This document shows, one piece after another, positions 15,406-23,647 of a stretch of 30,150 nucleotides of DNA. The stretch spans positions 1 to 30,150 of the forward strand of contig WFNC01000427.1 of the NCBI GenBank assembly GCA_015488785.1, read 5' to 3'. The stretch is from Flavobacteriales bacterium. Lineage in GTDB: Bacteria; Bacteroidota; Bacteroidia; Flavobacteriales_D; Parvicellaceae. The stretch's first letter is position 1; each line of letters opens with the position of its first letter. Below the pieces are notes generated by a model that saw nothing but the letters and a program-made list of their open reading frames with translations, had not been told where the DNA came from and searched no databases. The position numbers were made by a program, and so were the translations under genes.

Positions 15406-17068
15406 ACATTATATATTAATATTTATTGCGGTTATATTTTTAACAAGCGCAAGTACTTACACCGTTTCTTACTACTTCAATGATCGGGATGATGATAATT
15501 ATTTTGAAATAACCAAAAACCTAAGAACCATGTCTGCGGTTTATAATGTAATCAATACTTATTACGTTGATGAGCCACAGCCTGGCGAAATGATGAAAAC
15601 AGGAATTGATGCAATGCTTAAATCATTAGATCCTTATACCGTTTACATTCCTGAAAGTAGAATCGAAGATTATCGTTACATGACCACAGGTCAATATGGA
15701 GGGATTGGTTCCCTTATTCAAAAACAAGGAGAACATATTATTATTTCAGAACCTTATGAAGGTTTTCCTGCTCAAAAAAATGGATTAAAAGCAGGGGATG
15801 TTTTATTGGAAGTTGATGGGAAATCGGTGGAAAATAAATCGGTAAAAGATATGAGTACAATCCTAAAAGGAGGAGCTGGAACAGAACTTACTGTAAAGTT
15901 TAAAAGAGGCGAAGAAATAAAAGAATTGACTTTTGAAAGAGAGGAAGTAAAGGTTGCTGAAGTTCCTTATTTTGGAATGATAGACGAAGAAATTGGCTAT
16001 GTTAAATTAACGTCATTTACCAATACAGCAAGTCAAAATGTAGGGAAAGCTCTTCGAAAACTAAAGGATAGTTTAGGGATGAAAAAAGTTATTTTTGATT
16101 TAAGAGATAACGGAGGAGGATTGTTGCATGAGGCTGTTAATATTGTTAATTTTTGGACTCCAAAAGGTCAGGTTGTGGTAGAAACAAAAGGAAGGATTGA
16201 AGCAATGAACAGAGCATTTAAAACAAATAATAAACCTTTTGATTTAGAAATGCCAGTTGCTGTTTTAATTAATGGTCACTCAGCATCTGCAAGTGAAATT
16301 GTGTCGGGAAGTATTCAAGATTTGGATCGTGGAGTTGTAATAGGAGAAAGAAGTTATGGAAAAGGATTGGTACAACAAACAAAAGATATCAATTTTGGAA
16401 GTAAAGTTAAGGTTACTATTGCAAAGTATTATACGCCAAGTGGTCGATGTATTCAGAAGTTAGATTATGCCAATAGAGACGGAAAAGGAGTTGTTCATGA
16501 AGTTTCAGACAGTTTAATCCATGTTTTTAAAACAAAAAAAGGAAGAATCGTAAAAGATGGTAGAGGAGTAGATCCAGATGTGGAGGTAGAGTTAGGGACT
16601 TATAGTAAGCTGACGGCAGTTTTAATGGTGAAAAATTATATATTTAATTATGCAACAAAGTACCAAAGACTTCATCCAACAATTGCTAGTAGTAAAGAAT
16701 TTAAGCTGTCGGACGAAGCGTACAATGAATTTGTAGAAAGTATAAAAAGCGAAGATAAAATTAGTTATACTACCGATTCGCAAGAGCTGTTAGAGCAATT
16801 AAAAGAAATTGCAAAAGAAGAAAAATATTTAAAAGATTCAGAAAAAGAGTTTGGAGCATTACTAACTAAGCTAACTCCAAGTCTTGATTCAGATTTGTTG
16901 AGGTATAAAGACGAAATTGTTCAATTGTTAGAAAACGAAATTGTATCTAGGTATTATTATCAAAAAGGGCGTGTAGAAGCGGCTTTAAAATACGATGATT
17001 ATATTGAGGAGGCGGTAAAAGTGCTTAACGACAAAAAGTTATACAATGAAATATTGTCGGTTAAATAA
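15395..17068 (+). CDS. C-terminal processing peptidase (S41 family, PDZ domain)
   Basis: This 557-residue envelope protease has an N-terminal signal anchor (about residues 5-27). A PDZ domain (about 100-180) opens with YGGIGSLIQ and includes FPAQKNGLKAGDVLLEVDGKSV. The S41 catalytic domain (about 195-360) holds the Ser/Lys dyad: Ser298 in NGHSASASEI and Lys323 in SYGKGLVQQ. They are 25 residues apart, as in Bacillus CtpB, with Gln327 four residues further. The extra 200-residue C-terminal region is helical and charged. Such proteases trim the C termini of exported proteins. The gene begins within the last codons of rnpA, so both are on one transcript. The ATG at 15395 opens directly into the signal segment. 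Confidence 0.95.
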   Translation: MKIKHYILIFIAVIFLTSASTYTVSYYFNDRDDDNYFEITKNLRTMSAVYNVINTYYVDEPQPGEMMKTGIDAMLKSLDPYTVYIPESRIEDYRYMTTGQYGGIGSLIQKQGEHIIISEPYEGFPAQKNGLKAGDVLLEVDGKSVENKSVKDMSTILKGGAGTELTVKFKRGEEIKELTFEREEVKVAEVPYFGMIDEEIGYVKLTSFTNTASQNVGKALRKLKDSLGMKKVIFDLRDNGGGLLHEAVNIVNFWTPKGQVVVETKGRIEAMNRAFKTNNKPFDLEMPVAVLINGHSASASEIVSGSIQDLDRGVVIGERSYGKGLVQQTKDINFGSKVKVTIAKYYTPSGRCIQKLDYANRDGKGVVHEVSDSLIHVFKTKKGRIVKDGRGVDPDVEVELGTYSKLTAVLMVKNYIFNYATKYQRLHPTIASSKEFKLSDEAYNEFVESIKSEDKISYTTDSQELLEQLKEIAKEEKYLKDSEKEFGALLTKLTPSLDSDLLRYKDEIVQLLENEIVSRYYYQKGRVEAALKYDDYIEEAVKVLNDKKLYNEILSVK

Positions 17069-17089
17069 ATAATTCGAGAGAAGTATTAC

Positions 17090-18697
17090 ATGGAATTTAT
17101 TCAACGTCTTGATCTAAGTTTTTGGAATGCTATAAAAAGATATAAGCTTCATTTTTTTGAATACAATACAGTCTTTTTTTGTATCGTTCTAGCCGTAGGC
17201 TTGTCAACAGGAGAAATCTTAATGAGTATTGGAACAATTGGCTTAGTCGTCAATTGGTTGGTCGAAAGACGTTTTTTGAGTAAGTGGCAACTCGTAAAAA
17301 CAAGAGCTTACATTCCATTGTTGCTAGTTAGTTCATTTCTTATATTCCTGTTTTGGCTACTAAACTCGTCCAATTTAACGTATGCAGTACATGATTTAAA
17401 AATAAAGTTACCACTTTTATTTTTACCACTAGTTCTAGGGACAATAGAAATAAAAAACAAAAACACGAATTTGATTCTTGCCTTTTTTGTTGCTGCGGTT
17501 ACATTTAGTACGCTCGTTAGTTATTTAGTTTTTTTAGAAGTTATACCCATAGAAAAAAACTTAGATGATGTTCGAAATATTTCCATTTTTATTTCACACA
17601 TTCGTTTGAGTTTACTAATTTGTATGTCAATTGTGTTACTTGCTTTTTATTCTGTTAAAACAAAAAAAGTTTTATTTAAAACAGGCGCTTTATTCCTAAT
17701 CCTTTGGTTTATTTATTTTCTTACTGTTTTACAAGCTGTTACAGGAATAGTGATTTTACTGGTTTTAACAATTGTATTTGTGCTTAAATTTATCATAAAA
17801 AGGGTTGGTTTATTCGTAAAACTATTAATTCTATTATCAGTTGTTTCTTTTGGGTTTTACGCTTTTTGGGATGTGAATTCTATTTATAAGAATAATTTTA
17901 TAGCACCATCAGTCGATGTTTTAGCCTTGGATGAAAAAACAGAAGGCGGAGAAATTTATCAGCACAAGCTAGAAGAAGATTGGGTCGAAAACGGGAATAG
18001 GGTTTGGTATTATATTGCTCCACTAGAATTGGATGCTGCATGGAACAAAAGAAGTGCGATGAAGTTAGATTCCTTAGATTTGAAAGGGCAGCCACTCTGG
18101 GGAACTTTGTACCGTTTTTTGGCATCTAAAGGTTTGCGAAAAGATAAGAAAGGAGTTGAAAATTTAACCGATTTGGAAATAAAAGAAGTTGAAAACGGTA
18201 AAACTAACTGTTGTGAAAATTTGTCTGGCTTAAATTTAAGAATAAAAAAAACATTGTTTGAATTTATAGCGTATAGAAAAGGACAAGACCCCAATGGACA
18301 TTCAATAATACAACGGATAATCTATTTAAAAACAAGCGTTAAAATAATCAAAAACAATTTGCTATTTGGTGTAGGTCTTGGTGATGTTGATGATGTATTT
18401 ATGCAATACTACGAAGAAGATAACTCTCAGCTTAGAGGGAGTAATCGAAAAAGAGTACACAATCAATTTTTAAGCATACTGGTAGCACTAGGTATTTTTG
18501 GGTTTATTTTTTGGGTTTTTGCGCTATTATTTCCTTATTTTTATTTAGAAAATAAATCACCGCTATATTTATATTTTTTAATTATAATTTTAATTAGTTT
18601 CATGACCGATAACACACTAGAAAGACAAGCAGGAGTTATGTTTTTTAGCTTTTTTAATAGCTTAATTCTTTTTCAGCTATCAAAAAAAGAAGGCTAG
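17090..18697 (+). CDS. O-antigen ligase/polymerase-like membrane protein
   Basis: This 535-residue membrane protein has about ten to twelve helices in two blocks, residues about 25-265 and 455-535. Between them is an unusually large extracytoplasmic region of about 180 residues. The end of that loop holds the Wzy_C-type pattern: NHSIIQRIIYLKTSVKIIKNNLLFGVGLGDV-like residues, then RKRVHNQFLSILVALGIFGF with the conserved His-Asn-Gln-Phe. In this superfamily such proteins polymerise or ligate glycans to lipid A core, or attach glycans to secreted proteins. In Bacteroidota they may act on T9SS cargo or cell-surface polysaccharide. No other glycan biosynthesis genes are adjacent. It starts 21 bases after the S41 peptidase gene and is probably in the same operon. 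Confidence 0.87.
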   Translation: MEFIQRLDLSFWNAIKRYKLHFFEYNTVFFCIVLAVGLSTGEILMSIGTIGLVVNWLVERRFLSKWQLVKTRAYIPLLLVSSFLIFLFWLLNSSNLTYAVHDLKIKLPLLFLPLVLGTIEIKNKNTNLILAFFVAAVTFSTLVSYLVFLEVIPIEKNLDDVRNISIFISHIRLSLLICMSIVLLAFYSVKTKKVLFKTGALFLILWFIYFLTVLQAVTGIVILLVLTIVFVLKFIIKRVGLFVKLLILLSVVSFGFYAFWDVNSIYKNNFIAPSVDVLALDEKTEGGEIYQHKLEEDWVENGNRVWYYIAPLELDAAWNKRSAMKLDSLDLKGQPLWGTLYRFLASKGLRKDKKGVENLTDLEIKEVENGKTNCCENLSGLNLRIKKTLFEFIAYRKGQDPNGHSIIQRIIYLKTSVKIIKNNLLFGVGLGDVDDVFMQYYEEDNSQLRGSNRKRVHNQFLSILVALGIFGFIFWVFALLFPYFYLENKSPLYLYFLIIILISFMTDNTLERQAGVMFFSFFNSLILFQLSKKEG

Positions 18698-18706
18698 AAT
18701 TTTCTC

Positions 18707-18714
18707 TAAATTTG
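18707..18714 (+). promoter_or_regulatory. Candidate -7 box for the copper monooxygenase-like gene
   Basis: TAAATTTG fits TAnnTTTG and lies 46 bp before the ATG at 18760. No clear -33 element is present at standard spacing. Confidence 0.3.
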
Positions 18715-18759
18715 GTAATTAGCTGATTTATTGTAAATTGCAATAGAAATCAAACCATT

Positions 18760-20337
18760 ATGAAAAAATACTATACCCTACTAATTATTATAAGTTCTAC
18801 TTTTTTTGCTAAAGCCCAATTAACGTGGAGCGACGATGTAGCAGAAGTTTTTTACCAAAATTGTACCTACTGTCACAACCCTTCAGGAATTGCACCCTTT
18901 AGTTTAGTCAATTATCAAGACGCTTATGACTTTAGGTTATCTATTTCCCCAGCCGTAGCCAATGGAATCATGCCTCCTTGGAAAGCAGATTCTAGCTATC
19001 AAAGATATTCGCACGAAAGAATTCTTAGCGCTACCGAAAAATCAACAATTTTAGATTGGATAGCTCAAGGAGCTCCAGAAGGAAATGCGTCAAATACACC
19101 ACCTCCACCAGTTTATAACAATGAAGGATTCTTAACTCAAACACCTGATTTGGAACTTCAACTACCAACTTATACAAGTACAGCAACAGCTATACACGAT
19201 GATTACGTTTGTTTTGCTGTACCAACAGGATTATTAACAAATAAAAAAATTAGAGCTTTCGAAGTTATACCAGGGAATACAAGTATCGTGCACCATGCCT
19301 TGGTTTATGTCGATAAAAGCGGAACCTATCCGACCGATACAACAAGTGGGGATTGTAACGGTCCATCAGACGAAAACACAACAGACCTCTTGGGCGGTTA
19401 TACGCCAGGAGCTTTACCAACCGTATTTCCAGGGCAGGGGAATGTAAATTTTGGATACACAATAGAGCCAGGAGCAAATATAGTTTTGGCAATGCATTAT
19501 CCCGAAGGTTCAGCAGGGTTAAAGGACAGTACTAAAATTCGATTTTTCTTTTACGACGACGCAGTAAGCATTAGAGAAGTCAAAAGCGCACCAGTATTAC
19601 AAAATTGGAATTTCACAATACCAGCCGATAGCATATCTCCAGTTAGCGACACTTATGATTTGCCAATCGATGTTTCTCTGTTGAGCGTTTTCCCTCACAT
19701 GCATTTATTAGGGAAAACAATAGAATCTTTCGCTACTACACCAACCAACGACACAATACCTTTAGTTCGAATCAACCATTGGGATTTCGATTGGCAAGAG
19801 TTTTTATTTTTCGAATACATCAAAAAAATACCCGCAAACTCTACACTTTACGGAAATGCAACTTACGACAATACAACCAACAATCATCACAACCCCAATA
19901 ATCCCCCCGCCGATGTTAGCGCAGGATTAAACACTTCCGACGAAATGTTTTTAATTTATTTTCACTTTTCATTTTACCAATCAGGAGACGAAAACTTAAA
20001 TTTAGACAGCCTTACACAAGAATTTTACGCTGTTCAAGTAGAAGAATATAACAAAGAGTCCGAAATCAAAGTTTATCCAAATCCATTCGCAGGAAACACC
20101 ACTATAGAATTTTCAGCCAACAAAACAACAACCGCAAGTGTTTATATTTACGACATCTCAGGAAGATTAGTGACTAAGTTATTGGACAAAGAACAAGTAA
20201 GCAAAGGAATTACCTCATTAACTTGGAACGGAAACAACAGTAAAGGAGCAAAAGCCCCAGCAGGAATTTACTTTTATTCGATATTAAAAGACGGAGAATA
20301 TTTCTCAGGTAAAATAATGAAAACACAAGCAAATTAG
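18760..20337 (+). CDS. T9SS-secreted copper type II monooxygenase-like protein with c-type heme motif
   Basis: This 525-residue exported protein has a signal peptide ending in AKAQ (residue 20). A cytochrome-c-like segment follows with CTYCH (Cys35, Cys38, His39) and NGIMPPW (Met71 as possible axial ligand). The central region resembles the peptidylglycine/dopamine monooxygenase fold: His178-His179 in SIVHHALVY and His246 in LAMHYP could form one copper site; His313 and His315 in FPHMHLLGK plus Met396 in SDEMFLIYF could form the second. All six ligand positions of that family therefore seem present. A T9SS type A sorting domain ends the protein (IKVYPNPFAGNTTIEF to GKIMKTQAN), with an elaborated SSKGITSLTWNGNN-like turn. 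The heme could feed electrons to the copper sites. The substrate is unknown. It stands alone on its transcript. Confidence 0.88.
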   Translation: MKKYYTLLIIISSTFFAKAQLTWSDDVAEVFYQNCTYCHNPSGIAPFSLVNYQDAYDFRLSISPAVANGIMPPWKADSSYQRYSHERILSATEKSTILDWIAQGAPEGNASNTPPPPVYNNEGFLTQTPDLELQLPTYTSTATAIHDDYVCFAVPTGLLTNKKIRAFEVIPGNTSIVHHALVYVDKSGTYPTDTTSGDCNGPSDENTTDLLGGYTPGALPTVFPGQGNVNFGYTIEPGANIVLAMHYPEGSAGLKDSTKIRFFFYDDAVSIREVKSAPVLQNWNFTIPADSISPVSDTYDLPIDVSLLSVFPHMHLLGKTIESFATTPTNDTIPLVRINHWDFDWQEFLFFEYIKKIPANSTLYGNATYDNTTNNHHNPNNPPADVSAGLNTSDEMFLIYFHFSFYQSGDENLNLDSLTQEFYAVQVEEYNKESEIKVYPNPFAGNTTIEFSANKTTTASVYIYDISGRLVTKLLDKEQVSKGITSLTWNGNNSKGAKAPAGIYFYSILKDGEYFSGKIMKTQAN

Positions 20338-20338
20338 A

Positions 20339-20502
20339 ATAAAAACTGAGGATATTTGGGCGTTTAAACGGGCTATCCATTTGTAGTTTTTATTGCTAAA
20401 AAAAGTTAATCTAAGTCAAAAAGGAGCTCATAAAATCGCTCTTTTCGACCAAGATTAACTAATTTTTAGAAACAAAAAGCTAACATTCCTATCCCTAACG
20501 CA
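20339..20502. repeat. Palindromic intergenic element resembling a dispersed Flavobacteriia repeat
   Basis: The element starts with GGGCGTTTAAACGGGCTATC (from 20358) and ends with CTATCCCTAACGC (20489-20501). I recall this pair of ends from intergenic repeats in other Bacteroidota genomes. Between them is a 32-bp imperfect stem: left arm 20396-20427, right arm 20438-20469, 10-nt loop, with AGTTAATCT/AGATTAACT as its longest perfect part. The left end is itself nested in a 9-bp stem, ATAAAAACT (20339-20347) with AGTTTTTAT (20385-20393), enclosing the palindrome CGTTTAAACG (20361-20370). The structure is seen directly; membership of a repeat family is from memory. Confidence 0.5.
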
Positions 20503-20753
20503 TCTAAAAATTATTAGCTCAAAAATCAAAAATAGATTCTAACTAGACTTAAAAGAAAAATACTTTTTTTTGTTTCTTCACAAAACAAATTACATTCAAT
20601 CTTTTGTCATAACGTGAAACGGTCTTTCGTTTTTTGTCATCCAAGAATGCTTGAATTCAAGTAATATATAAGTCATTTTGGTTTGGAGTTTCACATTATA
20701 TGTTAAAATATCAATAATGTAACTTTTGTTCTATCGTATAGTTATAAAAATTG

Positions 20754-20761
20754 TATTTTTG
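20754..20761 (+). promoter_or_regulatory. Probable -7 box for the bacilliredoxin gene
   Basis: TATTTTTG matches TAnnTTTG and lies 36 bp before the ATG at 20798. A TTTG at 20725-20728 could be a -33 box, but its spacing of 25 bp is longer than usual. Confidence 0.5.
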
Positions 20762-20797
20762 TAAAAATAAATTTAACTAATAATAAAAATAAAAAAT

Positions 20798-21211
20798 ATG
20801 TATCCACCAGAATTAGTCGCTCCAATGAAAGAAGAGTTAATCAACTCAGGATATACCGATGTTACAACGGTAGAAGAAGTAGATCGTTTTTTGAATGTAG
20901 ATAAAGGAACGACCTTTGTTGTTATAAACTCAGTATGTGGTTGCGCAGCATCAAACGCAAGACCAGCAGCTCGAATAGCTAAAACAAACGCTAAAACACC
21001 AGATAATTTCATCACTGTTTTTGCAGGAGTTGACAAAGAAGCGGTAAACCAAGTTAGAAAATATTGTTTGCCTTATCCAGGATCTTCACCAAGTATGGCT
21101 TTGTTTAAAGATGGACAATTGGTTCATTTTGTAGAAAGACACCATATCGAAGGTCGTCCAGCAGAGATGATAGCGGAAAATATTGCAGCAGCATTCAATG
21201 AGTTTTGCTAA
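20798..21211 (+). CDS. Bacilliredoxin (BrxA/BrxB, YphP/YqiW family)
   Basis: This 137-residue cytoplasmic protein of thioredoxin fold matches the BrxA/BrxB family over its whole length. It opens with MYPPELVAPMKEEL and carries the CGC active site (Cys47-Gly-Cys49) in INSVCGCAASNARP. It also has the conserved KYCLPYPGSSPSMALFKDGQLVHFVERHHIEGR region. In Firmicutes these proteins remove bacillithiol from oxidised proteins; many Bacteroidota also make bacillithiol, so the same role is reasonable. The second Cys pair member in KYCLPYP is also typical of the family. It has its own promoter-like box and a strong terminator, so it is a single-gene unit. Confidence 0.96.
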   Translation: MYPPELVAPMKEELINSGYTDVTTVEEVDRFLNVDKGTTFVVINSVCGCAASNARPAARIAKTNAKTPDNFITVFAGVDKEAVNQVRKYCLPYPGSSPSMALFKDGQLVHFVERHHIEGRPAEMIAENIAAAFNEFC

Positions 21212-21225
21212 ATAGATTTTAGATT

Positions 21226-21262
21226 AAAAAAAGGAAGTAAATTATTTACTTCCTTTTTTTTT
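21226..21262 (+). terminator. Rho-independent terminator of the bacilliredoxin gene
   Basis: AAAAAAAGGAAGTAAA (21226-21241) and TTTACTTCCTTTTTTT (21245-21260) pair perfectly around TTA, followed by two more T. It is 14 bases after the stop codon. The A and T flanks make it potentially active in both directions. Confidence 0.93.
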
Positions 21263-21347
21263 GTTAAAAACAAAAATATAATCACTTGATTTATAGTTTG
21301 TTACTCTACTTTGCTTAAAGTAATTCAGAAACTGTTGTGGATATCCT

Positions 21348-21495
21348 TTTGAGCGAGGTATTGCCATCATTCTAAATTATTTAAATATTTGTACCATAAT
21401 TGAATTATTGCATCAGTAAGAATTTTAAAAACGAAATAATTAAGTATTGAAAGCTTAATCATTTTAATTGTTTTTTTTGTTTGAGCGGAGGTATT
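21348..21495. repeat. Near-perfect direct repeat in the leader region of the Lon-N gene
   Basis: TTTGAGCGAGGTATT (21348-21362) recurs as TTTGAGCGGAGGTATT (21480-21495), identical except for one inserted G. The second copy ends 16 bases before the ATG at 21512 and contains GGAGG. The rest of the interval 21263-21511 is AT-rich and holds no visible gene. Confidence 0.5.
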
Positions 21496-21511
21496 CAAAT
21501 TTGCTACACTT

Positions 21512-22108
21512 ATGAATGGAAATTATAATATAATGGGAATGTTTCCGTTGCGCTTGTTTTTGTTGCACCAAGAACGAACAACGTTACATGTTCACGAGCC
21601 TCGGTTCTTACAGTTGATTAGCGACTGTATCGAAAACGATTCTTATTTTGGAATCCCTTTTCAATCCAAAACAAAATTTCACGAGCACGGTTCGGTTGTC
21701 AGAGTAGTAGAAGTGGTAGAACAATACGAGAATGGAGAAATAGATGTCCTTATAGAGTGTGTGCAAAATTTTAGATTAATTTCATTTGAGGCTAAAGATG
21801 AAGATAAGTTGTATCCAAGCGGAGCAATAAAATCATTAAACCCAATAGCAATTGAGCATAACGAAGAGTTAATAGAATATGCCTACGATTACAATAAGCT
21901 TCTTTTTAGAGAAGAAGGAAATACTGAAGCAGAAACAGTTGATATCAGAAAAATAATTAGCTTGCTAAGTTTAAAAGATGAAGAGAAGTTAAAGCTATTT
22001 CGATATAATCCAATCAAACAAATTCAGTTTTTAATTCACAAATTAAAGTATATGTCTATCCTAGTTCATAAAGAAAAACTAGTTGCACATCAGTACCATT
22101 TAAATTAA
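21512..22108 (+). CDS. Lon protease N-terminal (LON substrate-binding) domain protein
   Basis: This 198-residue soluble protein consists of a LON N-terminal domain without the ATPase or protease parts of Lon. The opening IMGMFPLRLFLLHQERTTLHVHEPRFLQLISDCIEND (about residues 6-42) corresponds to the family's FPLxxvLFPGxxLpLhIFEpRY pattern, with HVHEPRFLQL in place of the usual LHIFEPRY. It continues with FGIPFQSK and a VVEQYENGEIDVLIECVQNFRLI segment. Stand-alone LON domains are common and may present or recognise substrates, but no partner is visible here. The ATG at 21512 is the only start before the conserved region. The leader contains one copy of a direct repeat. Confidence 0.9.
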   Translation: MNGNYNIMGMFPLRLFLLHQERTTLHVHEPRFLQLISDCIENDSYFGIPFQSKTKFHEHGSVVRVVEVVEQYENGEIDVLIECVQNFRLISFEAKDEDKLYPSGAIKSLNPIAIEHNEELIEYAYDYNKLLFREEGNTEAETVDIRKIISLLSLKDEEKLKLFRYNPIKQIQFLIHKLKYMSILVHKEKLVAHQYHLN

Positions 22109-22124
22109 TTGAAAATAAAAGGCA

Positions 22125-22146
22125 TTAATCTTGATAATAAGATTAA
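22125..22146 (+). repeat. Weak AT-only hairpin before the YD-repeat-like gene
   Basis: TTAATCTT (22125-22132) and AAGATTAA (22139-22146) pair around a 6-nt loop. There is no T tract. It lies between the Lon-N gene and the next GTG start; it may be a weak terminator or may have no function. Confidence 0.25.
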
Positions 22147-22173
22147 ACATACTAATACTACGCATTCAAACAA

Positions 22174-23064
22174 GTGAAATTTTTTATACTTATAATTTTA
22201 TTAATTCCAATTTTGGGAACAACTCAATTGCTAGACAATAGAAAGTGTAATGTCTTTTCGGATGATAATTTTTTCTATGAAGACTTCATTAAAAAAAATA
22301 AGATAAAAAAAATAACAGGAACCATATCTACAAAAAAGAGTCTTCAGGTTATAGAACAACGAAATCTAGTCAACACTTATCTGTTTGATAAACAAGGGAG
22401 GTTGGAAAAACAATACAGGTCGTTTAATTATTCAACTAGAAAAGATACGACCTTTTTTACTTATTTCTACAATATTGATAACCAAATTACAACAAAAAGA
22501 ACAAGCGATAGTTATGGTTTTTTTTCAAATAATTATAAGTACAATAAAGATGGATTGATGCTTAGTAAATCCTATTGTAGAGACGAAAATATTGGAACAG
22601 ATAAGAATCATTTTAAGCTAGGGAAACAGCATGTCATTGTTGAAGAAACGTTTTCTCACCAAAAAACAGATTCTACGGCAGCCATAAAAACCTACAATAC
22701 GCACGGTAAGGAATATCAGTTATTTACTACTTTCTTTAACGATTTGGGATTCATTACAAAAGAAGAAAAAAAGTTAATAATTAATAAAAAGAAAAGCATA
22801 ATCACCTATAAGTATAATGATAAAGGATTGGTGAGTGAAAAGACAACCTTTCCAAATTTTAATAAAAAAGAGAATACAGCTCAAAAATATAAATATGACG
22901 AGTTTGGAAACCTCGAATATATAGACGAATATACCAATGGTAAGCATATTACACACAACGAAATAATCTACAATAAATCAACATTACTAATGAAAGCTTT
23001 GTTGATTCAGGACATTGAAACCAACTATATAAAAATTATAAAATATAAATACGAATATTGGTAA
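22174..23064 (+). CDS. Exported protein with degenerate RHS/YD-type repeats
   Basis: This 296-residue protein has a signal peptide (about residues 1-18, hydrophobic, ending GTTQ). The rest carries five loose copies of a Tyr-x-Asn/Asp-x-x-Gly-x-Leu unit: YLFDKQGRLEKQ (69), YKYNKDGLMLSK (121), YNTHGKEYQ (174), YKYNDKGLVSEK (212) and YKYDEFGNLEYI (239). This is the pattern of RHS/YD beta-hairpin repeats, known from large secreted toxins and glycan-binding proteins, here in a short stand-alone form without any toxin core. It starts with GTG, chosen because the signal peptide begins exactly there. No immunity-like or secretion partner is adjacent. It probably is periplasmic or surface-located; the function is unknown. 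Confidence 0.8.
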   Translation: MKFFILIILLIPILGTTQLLDNRKCNVFSDDNFFYEDFIKKNKIKKITGTISTKKSLQVIEQRNLVNTYLFDKQGRLEKQYRSFNYSTRKDTTFFTYFYNIDNQITTKRTSDSYGFFSNNYKYNKDGLMLSKSYCRDENIGTDKNHFKLGKQHVIVEETFSHQKTDSTAAIKTYNTHGKEYQLFTTFFNDLGFITKEEKKLIINKKKSIITYKYNDKGLVSEKTTFPNFNKKENTAQKYKYDEFGNLEYIDEYTNGKHITHNEIIYNKSTLLMKALLIQDIETNYIKIIKYKYEYW

Positions 23065-23104
23065 AATAAGAGATTAGAAAGTTTTTTTAGCGGACTTTTT
23101 TAAA

Positions 23105-23112
23105 TAGCTTTG
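23105..23112 (+). promoter_or_regulatory. Probable -7 box for the ferritin gene
   Basis: TAGCTTTG matches TAnnTTTG and lies 19 bp before the ATG at 23132, giving a short leader of about 13 nt. A T-rich stretch about 20 bp upstream may stand in for the -33 box. Confidence 0.5.
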
Positions 23113-23131
23113 TTCTTCTAAAATTAAACCT

Positions 23132-23647
23132 ATGTTAAAAGAAAAAATACAAACAGCATTAAACAAGCAAATAGAATTAGAAGCATCATCTTCTCAGTTT
23201 TATCTTGCCATGGCATCTTGGTCAGAAACAATTGGTTTAACAGGAACATCTATGTTTTTGTATAAACATAGTGACGAAGAACGATTTCACATGCTGAAAT
23301 TAGTTAAGTTTGTAAACGAAAGAGGAGGTCAAGCCTTAATTCCGCATATAAGCAAACCTCCAACAACTTTCGAATCGTTAGAAAATATTTTTAAACTATT
23401 GCTAGAGCACGAATTAAATGTAACAGATAGTATAAATAACATAGTTGATTTATGTCTTCAAGAAAAAGATTATACAACTTACAATTTTATGCAATGGTAC
23501 GTTTCGGAGCAACTAGAAGAAGAAGCTTTAGCCAGAACAATTTTAGATAAATTAAAGTTAATTGGAGCAGACAAAGGCGGACTTTATATGTTTGATAGAG
23601 ATTTAGAGATTTTAGCGAAAACGTTGATAATAGATTCTAGTAAATAA
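23132..23647 (+). CDS. Non-heme bacterial ferritin
   Basis: This 171-residue iron-storage protein forms the 24-subunit cage that oxidises Fe(II) and stores it as mineral. The ferroxidase ligands are visible: Glu17 in QIELEASSSQFYLAM, Glu50 and His53 in HSDEERFHML, Glu94 in EHEL and Gln127 in VSEQLEEEAL. The conserved Tyr24 is also present. The length and the absence of a heme-binding Met in the usual place point to FtnA-type ferritin rather than bacterioferritin. It has its own -7 box. The codon after its stop begins an in-frame exported protein, so that gene may be co-transcribed. Confidence 0.96.
   Translation: MLKEKIQTALNKQIELEASSSQFYLAMASWSETIGLTGTSMFLYKHSDEERFHMLKLVKFVNERGGQALIPHISKPPTTFESLENIFKLLLEHELNVTDSINNIVDLCLQEKDYTTYNFMQWYVSEQLEEEALARTILDKLKLIGADKGGLYMFDRDLEILAKTLIIDSSK

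Larger units (their letters stand above)
20338..20797. other. 460-bp gene-free region with stem-loop element and other repeats
   Basis: I see no gene here. The left part holds a complex stem-loop element (20357-20502), described separately. The right part has a 12-bp palindrome CTTGAATTCAAG (20650-20661), a direct repeat TTTTGTCAT (20602-20610 and 20632-20640), and a 7-bp inverted pair GTGAAAC/GTTTCAC (20614 and 20688). The -7 box of the bacilliredoxin gene is near the end. Confidence 0.6.

Noticed and set aside
22174..23064. Possible RHS-type polymorphic toxin
   Set aside because: Only five degenerate YD-like units, no RHS core motif, no C-terminal toxin domain and no adjacent immunity gene.
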